NCBI GenBank assembly: GCA_029960955.1
Contig: JASBVS010000022.1
Span: 1-57,208, forward strand
Direction: 5' to 3'
DNA from: Bacillota bacterium
GTDB lineage: Bacteria > Bacillota > Sulfobacillia > JAIMAT01
Length of the DNA stretch: 57,208 nt
The notes under the pieces were generated by a model. That model was not told the origin of the DNA. It did no database searches and saw nothing but the letters and a program-made list of their open reading frames with translations. The first letter of the stretch is position 1. Every line of letters starts with the position of its first letter. Shown piece by piece: positions 1-10,263 of this stretch. The translations under genes and the position numbers were made by a program.

Positions 1-1
1 C

Positions 2-163
2 ACCATGACGCTGGAGTACCTGGACGTCCTGCGCAGCATGGCCCAGGGCCAGGGGACGAAGTTCGTCATCCCCATGGAGTTCACGCGGCTCTTGGAGCCG
101 CTGCTGGGAGGAGGCCGGCAGGCCGGCGGGACGGACGGAGTCGCGCGCGGCGGCGCGGCCTAG
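2..163 (+). CDS. SPFH/Band 7 (slipin-like) protein, C-terminal end only
   Basis: The first 54 codons of the window are open and end at a TAG. The peptide has the tail expected of slipin/stomatin-type SPFH membrane scaffold proteins: a Leu-Glu-Tyr-Leu-Asp helix, then MAQGQGTKFVIPMEF and a Leu-rich end, followed by a Gly/Ala-rich tail. The body of the gene, with the membrane segment and SPFH domain, lies left of the window. The family assignment rests on this short stretch only. The next gene runs in the opposite direction and its stop codon lies one base downstream. Confidence 0.6.
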   Translation, partial: TMTLEYLDVLRSMAQGQGTKFVIPMEFTRLLEPLLGGGRQAGGTDGVARGGAA

Positions 164-164
164 C

Positions 165-728
165 TCAGGCGCCCGGCCGGCCGGAGCGCTCGCCCGCCGC
201 GGCGAGCGGCAGCGCCCTGCGGAGGAGGAGCAGGAAGGGGTCGCTTCCGCTTTGCAGCACCACGAGGCTCTCCCCGCCGGCCTCCACGCCGCCGAAGCCG
301 TCCACCCAGACGGCCCGCGGGCCGTCGTCGGTCTCGAAGCGCAGGATGAGCCGGCGCCCGTAGAGCGAGGAGGCATCCGGGGGGCCGTCCGCCTCCGCGC
401 CGCCGGCCTCGCCGACCTCCACCCGCAGGAGACGGCCGGTGAAGCGCTCCTCGCGCGCCACCTGCCGGTAGAGGGCCCGGCCCTCGTCGTCGAGCCCGGC
501 GTAGACCCAGGTGACCCAGCGGTGCTCCACCAGCAGCTCCTGGTCCAGGAGCGACTCGATCCGCCCCAGCTCGCGCATGTGGAAGCAGGCCTCCGACCGC
601 GCGAGGAGGCGGCCCGTGGCCCAGACGACCAGGGCGACGAGGAGCCCGAGCGCGACCGCAGGGCCGAGGCGCGCCGGCTCCGCGCCGGCGGACCAGCCCC
701 CGAGCGGGAAGAGGGCGGGCATCTCCAT
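165..728 (-). CDS. Small membrane-anchored protein of unknown function
   Basis: A protein of 187 residues that I do not recognise. One membrane helix is visible near the N-terminus (about residues 22-40), followed by a soluble domain with alternating charged and hydrophobic stretches (for example HRWVTWVYAGLDDEGRALY and RLILRFETDDGPRAVWVDGF) that looks like a small beta-rich fold. I start it at the ATG of MEMPALF because GGAAGG lies 8 bases upstream; an open frame continues 12 codons further but has no ribosome site. It is convergent with the SPFH gene, so a role in membrane organisation is possible but only inferred. Confidence 0.55.
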   Translation of the reverse strand: MEMPALFPLGGWSAGAEPARLGPAVALGLLVALVVWATGRLLARSEACFHMRELGRIESLLDQELLVEHRWVTWVYAGLDDEGRALYRQVAREERFTGRLLRVEVGEAGGAEADGPPDASSLYGRRLILRFETDDGPRAVWVDGFGGVEAGGESLVVLQSGSDPFLLLLRRALPLAAAGERSGRPGA

Positions 729-938
729 GGCGCTCACCTTCCGGGCGACCCGCCGCGTCGTCACGCGCCGGGCGGCGCGGCAACCTCGCTCCCGAGGGTA
801 GCGGGCAGGAAGGCCTGCGCGTCATCGCACCCCTGGTGATCGGGGGATCCCACCTTCGGGTGATCTTGAAGCGGGGGGCGCTTCCTGCCGGGTGACGGGC
901 CGCGGGGCCGGGCATGCCGCACCCGGGCGGCAGCGGCG

Positions 939-2954
939 TCAGGCCGGCCGCACCGAAGCCCGCGAAGCCGCCGGCGCCTCGCCGCCGGCCGGAGCGGCCG
1001 CCGCCTCCTCCGCCTCCCGCTCCAGCCGGAAGCGGCCCAGCTGGGCCTGCAGCGCCTCGCCCAGCGCCGCCAGGTCGGCGGCGGTCCGGCGGACCTCCTG
1101 GCTCGACGCCTCCAGCTCCTCCACGGCCGAGCTGACCTCCTCGCTCGCCGAGGCGGTCGCCTGGCTGTCGCCGATCAGCGAGCCCATCACGTGGCCGACC
1201 TCGCCGGCGCTGGCCGCCATCTCCTCGGCGGCGGAGGCGTTCTCCTCCGCCATGGCCGCCAGGCCTTCCATGACGGTCTTCAGCTCGGCCGCCTTCTGCC
1301 GCGCCGCCTCGCTCCGGGCCGCGATCGAGCGGATGGCGGCGTCGGTCTGCTCGATGGCGGCCAGAATGGCGCCGAGCGCCGCCTGCGCCTGGTCGACGCG
1401 GGCCGCGCCGCGCCGCAGGCGCTCGTCCACCTGGGCGATGGCCTCGGAGGTGCCGCGCACCCCGCCGGCCATGCTCGCCAGGATGTCGCCGATCTCGCGC
1501 GTCGCCTCGGCGGAGCGCTGCGCCAGCGCCCGCACTTCCTGGGCGACCACGGCGAAGCCGCGGCCGTGCTCTCCCGCCCGCGCCGCCTCGATGGCGGCGT
1601 TGAGCGCCAGCAGCTTGGTCTGTTCGGCCAGGCCGGCCACCGTCTCGACGATCCGGCCGACCTGCTCCGAGCGCTCGCCCAGCTCTTGCACGGCCGCGGT
1701 GGCCGCGGCCGAGAGTTCGCGGACCCGCGCGAGGTCGGCCAGGGTGGCCGAGACCGCTTCGCCGCCCTCGCGGCTCGACTGCGTCGCCCGTCCCGAGCTG
1801 GAGAGCGCCTCCTCGCCGCTCTCCGCCATCGCCGACACCGCCTGGTCCAGCGCCGCCAGGCTCTGCGAGGCTTCCTCCACCTGCGTCGCCTGGCGTTCGG
1901 CCGCCACCGCGATCTGGTTGATCGCCTCCCGGAGCTGGGCGACCGCCCGGGCGGCGCTCTCCACGGATTCGGCCTGGCTGCCGGCGGTGGCCGCCACCCT
2001 CGTGATGGCGGCGCCGATATCGGCGGCGGCGCGCGCCGTCTCGTCGCTGGAACCGAGAAGCACCCTGCCCGTCGCCGCCAGCCGTTCGGCGCTGGCCCGC
2101 ACCTCGGCCAGGACCGAACGCAGATCGCCGACCATGCGCGCGAAGCTCCGCGCCAGGTCGCCGGTCTCGTCGTCGCTGCGGATCGTCACGGGTCCCAGGT
2201 CCAGCTCGCCATGGCCGACGCGCCGCGCTCCCTCGGCCAACTGGCGAAGGGGTGTGGAGAAGAGCCGCGAGAGCCAGAAGGCCGCAGCCAGGGCGACCAG
2301 CATCGCGGCCACCGTCACCACGGCCGTGGCCTCCGTCGTCCTCCGCGTGGTCGCCTCGGCCGCCCCCTCGAGTCGCCGCGCTTCCTGGGTGGCCGTCGAC
2401 ACCAGCCCGTCGGCGAACTGGCTGACCACGACGCGGAGCGAGTGAAGCGTCGACGTCTGGCCGACCATGGCCACCGTGTCGCCGGGCCGGATGGCGGAGC
2501 CCTGCTCCAGCACTCGCCGGGCCTCCGCGTGGTAGGCGGCGCGCATATCCTGGAGCTGGCCCAGCTGGCGGCGCTCCTCCGCCGTCGTGGCCAGGCCGGC
2601 CATCTGCCGGGCGGCGGCGTCCGACTGGCTGACCGCCGTCTCGAAGCTCGACTGGTAGCTCGGATCGCCCGTCAGAAGGTACATGGCGACGGAGCGCTCG
2701 GCGTCGGTCTCCGCCTGGTTGAGCTGCCAGGCGGCCAGCTCCATCTGCTGCGCCCGGTCGACCACGAGTGCGTAGCTGGACGCCTCGGCGCGAAGGCCGC
2801 CGACGGCCACCGCCCCTACCACCAGGACCAGCAGGTCCACGACCAGGAAGCTGGCCATCAGCTTGGCCCTCAGCGTCCAGCGGAACCTGCGCCGGTCGGC
2901 TGCCGCCTCGCCCCTCTCGGCCGCCTCCCTGACGGCCGGGCCGGCCTCCGCCAT
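939..2954 (-). CDS. Methyl-accepting chemotaxis protein
   Basis: Transmembrane chemoreceptor of 671 residues that would relay a signal to CheA/CheW. The layout is classical: short basic N-terminus, TM1 at about 32-54, an extracytoplasmic four-helix-bundle-like sensor of about 150 residues, TM2 at about 210-230, a HAMP linker ([20 protein letters not shown]) and a long coiled-coil signalling domain. The signalling hairpin is well conserved ([20 protein letters not shown], then [18 protein letters not shown]). Glu/Gln pairs in the flanking helices fit methylation sites. The ATG has GGGGTGAGGCGGG just upstream. No che genes are in the window, so this is an orphan receptor and its ligand cannot be told. 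Confidence 0.93.
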   Translation of the reverse strand: MAEAGPAVREAAERGEAAADRRRFRWTLRAKLMASFLVVDLLVLVVGAVAVGGLRAEASSYALVVDRAQQMELAAWQLNQAETDAERSVAMYLLTGDPSYQSSFETAVSQSDAAARQMAGLATTAEERRQLGQLQDMRAAYHAEARRVLEQGSAIRPGDTVAMVGQTSTLHSLRVVVSQFADGLVSTATQEARRLEGAAEATTRRTTEATAVVTVAAMLVALAAAFWLSRLFSTPLRQLAEGARRVGHGELDLGPVTIRSDDETGDLARSFARMVGDLRSVLAEVRASAERLAATGRVLLGSSDETARAAADIGAAITRVAATAGSQAESVESAARAVAQLREAINQIAVAAERQATQVEEASQSLAALDQAVSAMAESGEEALSSSGRATQSSREGGEAVSATLADLARVRELSAAATAAVQELGERSEQVGRIVETVAGLAEQTKLLALNAAIEAARAGEHGRGFAVVAQEVRALAQRSAEATREIGDILASMAGGVRGTSEAIAQVDERLRRGAARVDQAQAALGAILAAIEQTDAAIRSIAARSEAARQKAAELKTVMEGLAAMAEENASAAEEMAASAGEVGHVMGSLIGDSQATASASEEVSSAVEELEASSQEVRRTAADLAALGEALQAQLGRFRLEREAEEAAAAPAGGEAPAASRASVRPA

Positions 2955-3044
2955 CCCGCCTCACCCCTCACCCCCTTCCATCGCAACGGGGGTCCGGGGC
3001 GTTAAGCGAGGGCGAAGGCCGGCCGCGCGCCTGCGGCCGGGCGC

Positions 3045-3548
3045 TCACTTGACGGTGATCGCCTCGTTCACCTGCGCCGCCGTGCCGGGGACCGGCTTCC
3101 TCTGGGCGTCGACGAGCATGGCGCCCAGCGCGTGGGTGCCGGGGCTCGCCTTCACCGTCACCTGCAGCTGGTCCGTCGTCGCCACGGTCTTGCCGTCCAG
3201 CTGGACGACGATGAAGCCGTCCTGCTGGGCGCCCGGCTTGAAGTTGTCCACGGCGAGCCGGACGGTGAACTGCTGCGGGACCGTCGAGCTGGCGAAGGGC
3301 TCGAGGATGTGAACCGCCGGGGCGGTCGGCTGCGCCGGCGTGACGGCCGACCCCGTCTGGCCTGCCGGGCCCTGGACGGAGGAGCCCGAGCTGCCGGCCG
3401 GTTGACCGCTCGCGCCACCGGCGGCCGGTGCCGCACCGCCCCCGCCCCCGCAGGCGGCGGTCAGCAGGAGGAGCGCCGCGAGAACGGCGACCCACAGCGA
3501 AGGAGAAGGAAGAAGAGTCCGGCGGCCGACCCGACGCACCGATGGCAA
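3045..3548 (-). CDS. Putative lipoprotein with a C-terminal beta domain
   Basis: A 167-residue secreted lipoprotein. It has an Arg-rich n-region, a hydrophobic stretch and the lipobox LTAAC with Cys33, followed by a Gly/Ala/Ser linker. The mature C-terminal part (about 110-167) alternates strands with motifs such as GFIVVQLDGKTVATTDQ and GTHALGAMLVDAQRKPVPG. This resembles small Ig-like or DUF4399-like domains, but the match is weak. It begins with TTG; GGGGAG lies 8 bases upstream. It is divergent from the germinant-receptor operon and shares its 170-base upstream region. Function unknown. Confidence 0.7.
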   Translation of the reverse strand: MPSVRRVGRRTLLPSPSLWVAVLAALLLLTAACGGGGGAAPAAGGASGQPAGSSGSSVQGPAGQTGSAVTPAQPTAPAVHILEPFASSTVPQQFTVRLAVDNFKPGAQQDGFIVVQLDGKTVATTDQLQVTVKASPGTHALGAMLVDAQRKPVPGTAAQVNEAITVK

Positions 3549-3718
3549 CCCCCATCACTCCCCGTCCGAGCACCGGCCCGGAGTGCCGGCGCGTAAGTTG
3601 CCTACCCATTCGCGCCCGCCTTGACTTCACCTTCCGCGCGGCGCCACGCGCCGGCGCATCGCCTGCATAGCGGCCGGTGAGCGGTGAGAGAGTGAGGACC
3701 GGGCGAGGTGGAACAGTC

Positions 3719-5317
3719 TTGGCGAGCGAACGGTTCGCACCTCTCCGGCGCGAAGTGACCCGGCTCCACCAGCTGAGCGACCTGGCCAACGAAGCGGCCT
3801 CTCTGGAGCTCTCGCTCCTCTGGGAGCTGAGCCGCCACCGCCGGCTGAGCGGCCACCCGGACCTGGACGCCCGACTCATCCGGACGCTGATGGGCGGCAG
3901 GGGTCACCTGACCGCCGACTACGCCGAGCGCACCGTCCGGCTTCCGGGGAGGGGCAGGGGCCGGCTGATCTGGCTCTCCTCCATGGTCGAGACGAAGATC
4001 CTCGACAGCCAGATCTTCGGCGCCATCTCCCGGGCGCACGTCGAGGGCCACGCGGCCGAGGCCAAGCCCGTCAAGGCGGTCGACGAGGCCGTCCGCCTCC
4101 TGGGCGAGGGACGGGTCCTCCTCCTCATGCCGGGCCAACCGCCGGCGCTGGCGCTGGCCGCCAGGGGGTACGAACACCGCCAGGTCGGCGACCCCCAGAA
4201 AGAGACGTCGATGCGCGGCTCGCGCGAGGCCTTCGTCGAGGACCTTGCCACCAACGTCTCGCTGGTCCGGCGGCGCGTCCTCGATCCGCGCCTGCGCGTC
4301 GAGCCCTTCGTGCTGGGCGAGTTCCGGGCGACGGAGGTGCGCCTCCTCTGGATCCAGGGGCTGACCCACGACCCCCTGGTCAACGAGATGCGGCGCCGCC
4401 TCCGCTCCATCCGCCTGCCGCAGATCCTGGACGTCCGCTACATCGAGGAGCTGGCGGCGGACGATCCGTACACGATCTTCCCGACGGCGCTCTTCACGGA
4501 GCGGCCGGACACCGTCGCCGCCGCGCTCAACGAGGGCCGTCTGGCCGTGCTGGTGGAGGGTTCGCCCGACGCGCTCGTGCTGCCGGTCACCTTCTGGAGC
4601 TTCCTGCAGGCGGCGGACGACTACTACAGCTCCTACTGGATCGCCTCCTTCCTCCGCCTGCTCCGCATCGGCCTGGCCCTTCTCGCGCTGGTCTTTCCGG
4701 CGCTCTACATCGCCGTCATCGTCTTCCACCCGGAGATGCTGCCGGGCATCCTGGCCTTCTATCTCGCCCGGACGCGCGTCAGCGTACCCTTCCCGGCGGT
4801 GGTGGAAGCCTTCCTGATGGAGCTGGCCTTCGAGACGCTGCGGGAGGCGGGAACGCACCTGCCGCCCAAGCTGAGCACCAGCCTCTCCGTCGTCGGCGCG
4901 CTGGTCATCGGCCAGGCGGTCGTCTCCTCCGGCCTGGTCAGCTGGCCGATGGTGGTGGTCGTCTCCGTCACCGCCATCGCCAACTTCGCTCTCCCCAGCT
5001 GGGAGATGGCGACCAGCGTCCGCCTGCTCCGCTTCGCGCTCATGGTCCTGGCCGCCCTCTTCGGGGTGCCGGGCGTCCTCGTCGGCCTCGCCCTCATCCT
5101 CGGCCACCTCTGCGGGCTCCGCTCCCTCGGCATCCCCTACCTCGCGCCGCTGGCTCCGCTGACGCCCCACGGCCTGGGCGACACCCTGCTTCGCCTGCCG
5201 CACTGGGTGCCCGGCCGGCGGCCGCGGCTTCTGGAGCCGTACTGGAAAGTGGAAGTTCCCCGCGGCCAGCGGCCGCATCCGCCGGCCGGCGCAGGCACCT
5301 TCCACAGCCCCCGCTGA
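3719..5317 (+). CDS. Spore germinant receptor, A subunit
   Basis: GerA-family protein of about 532 residues, the A subunit of a nutrient germinant receptor in the spore inner membrane. Typical features are a large hydrophilic N-domain, the family signature QKETSMRGSREAFVEDL followed by NVSLVRRR, and a C-terminal membrane region of four to five helices (roughly residues 300-480). I start at the TTG of LASERF because GAGGTGG sits 7 bases upstream; a GTG 42 bases earlier lacks a ribosome site. The C and B subunits follow closely, so this is one operon. The A subunit is thought to act as a ligand-gated channel in known receptors. Nothing in the sequence fixes the germinant. Confidence 0.93.
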   Translation: MASERFAPLRREVTRLHQLSDLANEAASLELSLLWELSRHRRLSGHPDLDARLIRTLMGGRGHLTADYAERTVRLPGRGRGRLIWLSSMVETKILDSQIFGAISRAHVEGHAAEAKPVKAVDEAVRLLGEGRVLLLMPGQPPALALAARGYEHRQVGDPQKETSMRGSREAFVEDLATNVSLVRRRVLDPRLRVEPFVLGEFRATEVRLLWIQGLTHDPLVNEMRRRLRSIRLPQILDVRYIEELAADDPYTIFPTALFTERPDTVAAALNEGRLAVLVEGSPDALVLPVTFWSFLQAADDYYSSYWIASFLRLLRIGLALLALVFPALYIAVIVFHPEMLPGILAFYLARTRVSVPFPAVVEAFLMELAFETLREAGTHLPPKLSTSLSVVGALVIGQAVVSSGLVSWPMVVVVSVTAIANFALPSWEMATSVRLLRFALMVLAALFGVPGVLVGLALILGHLCGLRSLGIPYLAPLAPLTPHGLGDTLLRLPHWVPGRRPRLLEPYWKVEVPRGQRPHPPAGAGTFHSPR

Positions 5318-5327
5318 GGCGGAGCAG

Positions 5328-6557
5328 ATGGGCGGGGAGCCGGAGCCGGGGAAGCGATGGCGAGGCCGTCTCGGTCCGCTCCTGCTGGCGCTGGCCGTTC
5401 CCTTCCTGGCGGGCGGCTGCTGGGACCGGGTCGAGATCATCGACCGCGGCTTCATCGCCGCCGCCGCCGTCGACGCGGTTCCCGGCGGCTACCGGTTGAC
5501 CGTCCAGCTGGTCCTGCCCCAGTCGCTTCCTTCGCCGGGTGGAGGCGGAGCCGGCGGCGGAGGCGCGGGAGGCGGTCCCAGCGTGGCCGTTCTCTCGGCC
5601 ACCGGAGCCACCCTGGCGGAGGCGGCCTCGCGCATGGACGAGCAGGTCGCCAGCCGCCTCTTCTGGGGACAGACGCGGCTGCTGATCGTCGGGCAGGCGC
5701 TGGCGCGCAGGGGTATCGGCGAGGTGGTCGACTTCCTGGTCCGCAACCGGGAGAGCCGGCTGCGCACCGACCTTCTCGTCGCCCGCGGCGAGGCTGCGCC
5801 GCTCATGGCGGTCGCCCCTCCCTACCGCGACATCCCCGCGGACAACATCTACCAGGAGCTGCGCAAGAACCTGGCGCCGAGGCTCCGCGCCTTCGAGGCG
5901 GCGATCCGCCTGCGGGAGGCGGGCCGGGGCTTCCTGATGCCGGCGCTCGCCGTCACCCGGCCCGGACCGTCGCCGGCCTCCCCGTCGACCGGCGCGGAGC
6001 GCCGTGTCACCCTCCCCGCCAACCCCGCCCTGGACGGCGCCGGCGTCTTCGTGGGCGGAAAGCTCGTCGGCTGGCTCGACGGCCGCCTCACGCGGGGCGC
6101 GCTCTGGCTGGAGGGACTGGGAAGCGGCGGCACGATCACGCTCCCCTACCGGGGCCGGCCGTTGTCGGTCCTCGTGGAGCGCGCGCAGGTCCGGCGCCGG
6201 GTTCTCCTGGCGGGAGAGCGGCCGTCGGTCCGCGTCGACATCGAGGTCGACGACACGATCCAGGAGGTTCACGAGGGCGAACTCGACCCGGGACGGCCGG
6301 AGCTGCTGCGCCAGCTGGGCGAGAGCCTGGCGAGGGAGATCCGCGGGCGAGCCCTCGCCGCCCTGGCGGCCACCCGCCGGATGGGCGCCGACGTCTACGA
6401 CTTCGGCCGCCTCTTCGCCGGCCGGCAGCCGGCCTATTGGCGTCGCGTCTACACCCGCTGGCCGCAGATCTTCCGCAGCCTGCCCGTCGAGATCCGCGTC
6501 CGGGCGGTGGTCCGCTCGCCCGGGCGCCTCGTGGAAAGCCTGCAACTGCCCCGCTAG
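5328..6557 (+). CDS. Spore germinant receptor, C subunit (Ger(x)C lipoprotein)
   Basis: GerC-type lipoprotein of 409 residues. The signal sequence ends in FLAGGC (Cys31), directly followed by the family hallmark CWDRVEI. The conserved C-terminal domain holds the usual three-domain fold with motifs such as NPALDGAGVFVGGKLVGWLD. A Gly/Pro-rich insertion (residues about 66-82) is unusual and probably a loop. It starts 10 bases after the A-subunit stop. In studied receptors this lipoprotein is needed for receptor assembly in the spore inner membrane. Confidence 0.92.
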   Translation: MGGEPEPGKRWRGRLGPLLLALAVPFLAGGCWDRVEIIDRGFIAAAAVDAVPGGYRLTVQLVLPQSLPSPGGGGAGGGGAGGGPSVAVLSATGATLAEAASRMDEQVASRLFWGQTRLLIVGQALARRGIGEVVDFLVRNRESRLRTDLLVARGEAAPLMAVAPPYRDIPADNIYQELRKNLAPRLRAFEAAIRLREAGRGFLMPALAVTRPGPSPASPSTGAERRVTLPANPALDGAGVFVGGKLVGWLDGRLTRGALWLEGLGSGGTITLPYRGRPLSVLVERAQVRRRVLLAGERPSVRVDIEVDDTIQEVHEGELDPGRPELLRQLGESLAREIRGRALAALAATRRMGADVYDFGRLFAGRQPAYWRRVYTRWPQIFRSLPVEIRVRAVVRSPGRLVESLQLPR

Positions 6558-6584
6558 GACGCTGGAGGCCGAACGCTGGCGAGA

Positions 6585-7766
6585 ATGCGCGAGGACTGGG
6601 GACTGAGCGACCTGCAACTCCTCTTCCTGAGCTTCGCCGTGGTGGCGCCGACCGCCATCCTGACGCTGCCGCGCGCCCTGGCTCTCCTGGCCGGGCAGGA
6701 CGGCTGGCTCGCCGCGCTCCTGGCGCTGCCCGCCGGCCTGATCCCCCTGGTCCTGCTCTGGGACCTGGATCGGCGCTACCCCGGACAGACCTTCACGGAG
6801 CAGGCCCGCCAGGCGCTGGGGCCGCTCCTCGGACGGGTCGCAGCCGCCCTGGCCGTCCTTCTCTTCGCCCTCTTGGCCGTGGTCGTCACCCGCGAGGTGA
6901 CCGACGCGGTCCACGGCGAGAACCTGCCGCGCACACCGCTCCCCGTGGTCGTCCTCCTGGTCCTCCTGGCTCCGGTCTCCGTGCTCCGGCAGGGCATCGA
7001 AACGCTGGCGCGCTGGGCGGAGATCCTCCTGCCGATCGGCCTCGTCCTCCTCTTCCTGCTCGTCGCCGGCTCGCTCCGCGACCTCCATCCGGACTACCTG
7101 CTGCCCGTGTTGGGCCACGGCTGGACTCCGATCTGGACCGGAGCCGTCCAGCCGGCCTCCTTCTACGCCAAGGTCTTCGCCTTGGCCTACGTGCTCCCGT
7201 TCCGGGGCGACGGCCGGAAGGGCGCCTTCCTCGCCGCGGCCGCCGGCCTCTTCGCGGGAGCCGTCCTGCTGGCACTGACCGCCGCCGTCACGGTGGCGCT
7301 CTTCGGCCCGTTGGCCGCCTCGCTGCCGCAACCGGTCTTCGAGGCGGCGCGCATGATCTCCGTCGCCGAGTTCCTCGCCCATCTCGACGCGGTGGCCGTC
7401 GCCGCCTGGCTCGCGCTCGGCCTGACCAAGCTGGCGCTGGTCGCCTTCGCCTTCGTCTTCGCCCTGGCCGACCTCTTGCAGCTGGAGGAGTACCGCCCGC
7501 TCACGCTGCCCGGCGCCGCGCTGACCGGCGTCCTGGCCGCCGTCGAGTTCCGCTCGACAGCGGAGTTCCAGATCTGGGTCTTCATCTTCTGGCCGTGGGT
7601 CGCGCTGGCCCTCTGCATTCTCCTCCCCTTCCTGGTCTGGTCGGGCGCCGTGCTGCGCGGGCGAAGCGGGCGCCGCGGGCGAACCGGAGGAACCGGGCGA
7701 GGCGGGCGGCCGGGCCGCGCCCGGACCGCCCCCTCCCCCTCCCTGCCCCCGGGAGGGCGGAGCTGA
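6585..7766 (+). CDS. Spore germinant receptor, B subunit (APC-type permease fold)
   Basis: GerB-type integral membrane protein of 393 residues with about ten hydrophobic helices, a member of the APC amino-acid transporter superfamily that provides the ligand site in studied receptors. It begins with the usual short cytoplasmic WGLSDLQLLFLSF segment. The family's VALFGP motif is in the expected place in the C-terminal half. The C-terminal 35 residues are Arg/Gly/Pro-rich. Gene order here is A-C-B rather than the more common A-B-C. A 98-base stretch (7222-7319) is repeated, inverted and 95 bases long, inside lutA. Confidence 0.92.
   Translation: MREDWGLSDLQLLFLSFAVVAPTAILTLPRALALLAGQDGWLAALLALPAGLIPLVLLWDLDRRYPGQTFTEQARQALGPLLGRVAAALAVLLFALLAVVVTREVTDAVHGENLPRTPLPVVVLLVLLAPVSVLRQGIETLARWAEILLPIGLVLLFLLVAGSLRDLHPDYLLPVLGHGWTPIWTGAVQPASFYAKVFALAYVLPFRGDGRKGAFLAAAAGLFAGAVLLALTAAVTVALFGPLAASLPQPVFEAARMISVAEFLAHLDAVAVAAWLALGLTKLALVAFAFVFALADLLQLEEYRPLTLPGAALTGVLAAVEFRSTAEFQIWVFIFWPWVALALCILLPFLVWSGAVLRGRSGRRGRTGGTGRGGRPGRARTAPSPSLPPGGRS
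7222..7319 (+). repeat. Donor-like copy of an inverted 95-98 bp repeat (within gerB)
   Basis: This stretch encodes the gerB segment AFLAAAAGLFAGAVLLALTA and onward. Its reverse complement occurs at 10691-10785. The first 70 bases differ at two positions; the rest has one 3-base gap, two single-base gaps and one more substitution. In gerB the sequence fits the family alignment and the frame, so this is taken as the original copy. Confidence 0.9.
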
Positions 7767-7767
7767 C

Positions 7768-8004
7768 ATGGCCTTCCTCCTGCTCATGCTGCTTCTCGCA
7801 TGGTGGGAGCGGGCCGACTTCCGCCGCTGGGGCGTGCGCGAGCGCTGGTCGTTCTGGCTCCTCTGGTCCCTGGCGCTCGCGCTGGGATTGGCCGAATGGA
7901 TGCAGGCGAAGCTGCCGACGCTCTTCGACCTCGCCCGGAGCGGCGCCCTCGACGGGGTCCGGCACTGGCTCGATCCCTCGTCCGGTACGCGCTGGTGGTG
8001 GTGA
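7768..8004 (+). CDS. Small membrane protein of the germinant-receptor operon (possible D subunit)
   Basis: A 78-residue protein whose ATG lies one base after the gerB stop, so it is almost certainly co-translated. It has two hydrophobic segments (about 1-14 and 27-45), is rich in Trp and ends in three Trp residues. Some Bacillus receptors include a small two-helix D subunit that tunes receptor activity. Size, topology and position match that idea, but sequence identity to a known D protein cannot be claimed here. Confidence 0.7.
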   Translation: MAFLLLMLLLAWWERADFRRWGVRERWSFWLLWSLALALGLAEWMQAKLPTLFDLARSGALDGVRHWLDPSSGTRWWW

Positions 8005-8046
8005 CGGGAGCTCGGCCGGGGGGCGTAGTCCGGGCGGGAGCGGAGA

Positions 8047-8073
8047 GGCCGGCGGGCGACGGGCCCGCCGGCC
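8047..8073. terminator. GC hairpin between convergent ger and lut operons
   Basis: An 11-bp perfect stem, GGCCGGCGGGC pairing with GCCCGCCGGCC around a 5-base loop. It lies between the ends of the right-going germination operon and the left-going lut operon. There is no clear T run, so it is a likely but not certain bidirectional terminator. Confidence 0.55.
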
Positions 8074-8191
8074 CGGGACTTCCTTAGTCCTTCACCACGT
8101 CGCCCGGCCGGCCGATCGCCACGACCTGCACACGGGCGAGCCTGCCCGCACGCATCCCTCCCGCGACCCATGGCAAGGCGGCGGGGGCCCC

Positions 8192-8820
8192 TCACCATTC
8201 CCCGATCACCACGGCCACACGCGCCGGCCCGTGGACGCCGGTGGTCAGCTCGCCCTCGATGTCGGCGCTCATGCTGGGGCCGCTGACCAGGTTGACCGCC
8301 GAGGGCAGGTCGCCGCGCCTGGCCTCCTCCCCGGCGAGCATCCGGAAGCCCTCGCCGACCGTGGCCACCAGCCGCGAGCGGCGGAGCACCGCCAGGTGGG
8401 CCGGAGGCAGGAGGCTGACCAGCCTGCCCGTGCCGCGGCCCGAGTAGAGCGCCAGGGTGCCCGTCTCGGCCACCGCCCAGGCGGCGCCGGTGACGCCCAG
8501 CGCGGCCCGGGCCGCGATCCCGCGCAGGCGGGCGGCCGCCTGCCCGGGCTCCTCCTCTCCCGCCTCCGCCCGCCAGAGGAAGGCGCGGAAGCCCGCCGCC
8601 TCCAGCACCTCGTCCAGACGGAGCACCTCCAGTTCCGGATCGTCCCAGAGGAGCGCCAGCGGCATCCCGGATCCCGGCGCCGCCTCCGGCGGGGGGGCCA
8701 GGCACCGGACCGCCTCGCGGCAGGCCGCGCGCACGCCCTCCACCCCTTCCTGCGCCAGGAAGGCCTGCCCGCCGAGCCCCTCCCAGCGGCTCCGGAAGCT
8801 CTCCAGAAGCTCGGCGCCCG

Positions 8821-8824
<4 letters not shown>
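8192..8824 (-). CDS. lutC: LutC-like LUD-domain protein, L-lactate utilization
   Basis: A 210-residue LUD (DUF162) protein, the third subunit of the LutABC L-lactate oxidation system. The LUD core is visible: LGVTGAAWAVAETGTLAL followed by GRLVSLLPPAHLAVLRRSRLV and the C-terminal SGPSMSADIEGELTTGVHGP, which is highly typical of LutC. Its ATG overlaps the lutB stop (ATGA), so the two are translationally coupled. Because lutA upstream is disrupted, the complex may not work in this strain. Confidence 0.9.

Positions 8825-10259
<1,435 letters not shown>

Positions 10260-10263
<4 letters not shown>

Noticed and set aside
729-938. Possible structured RNA between the small membrane gene and the chemoreceptor gene
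   Set aside because: Repeated GGTGATC-like bits are present but no conserved riboswitch core could be drawn.
160-2964. Very long open frame of 934 codons on the minus strand overlapping the chemoreceptor
   Set aside because: Arg/Gly/Pro-rich shadow of the chemoreceptor in another frame; no domain pattern and no ribosome site.
3549-3718. Search for a SigG promoter before the germinant-receptor operon
   Set aside because: No convincing -35/-10 pair of the sporulation type was seen; not reported as a feature.
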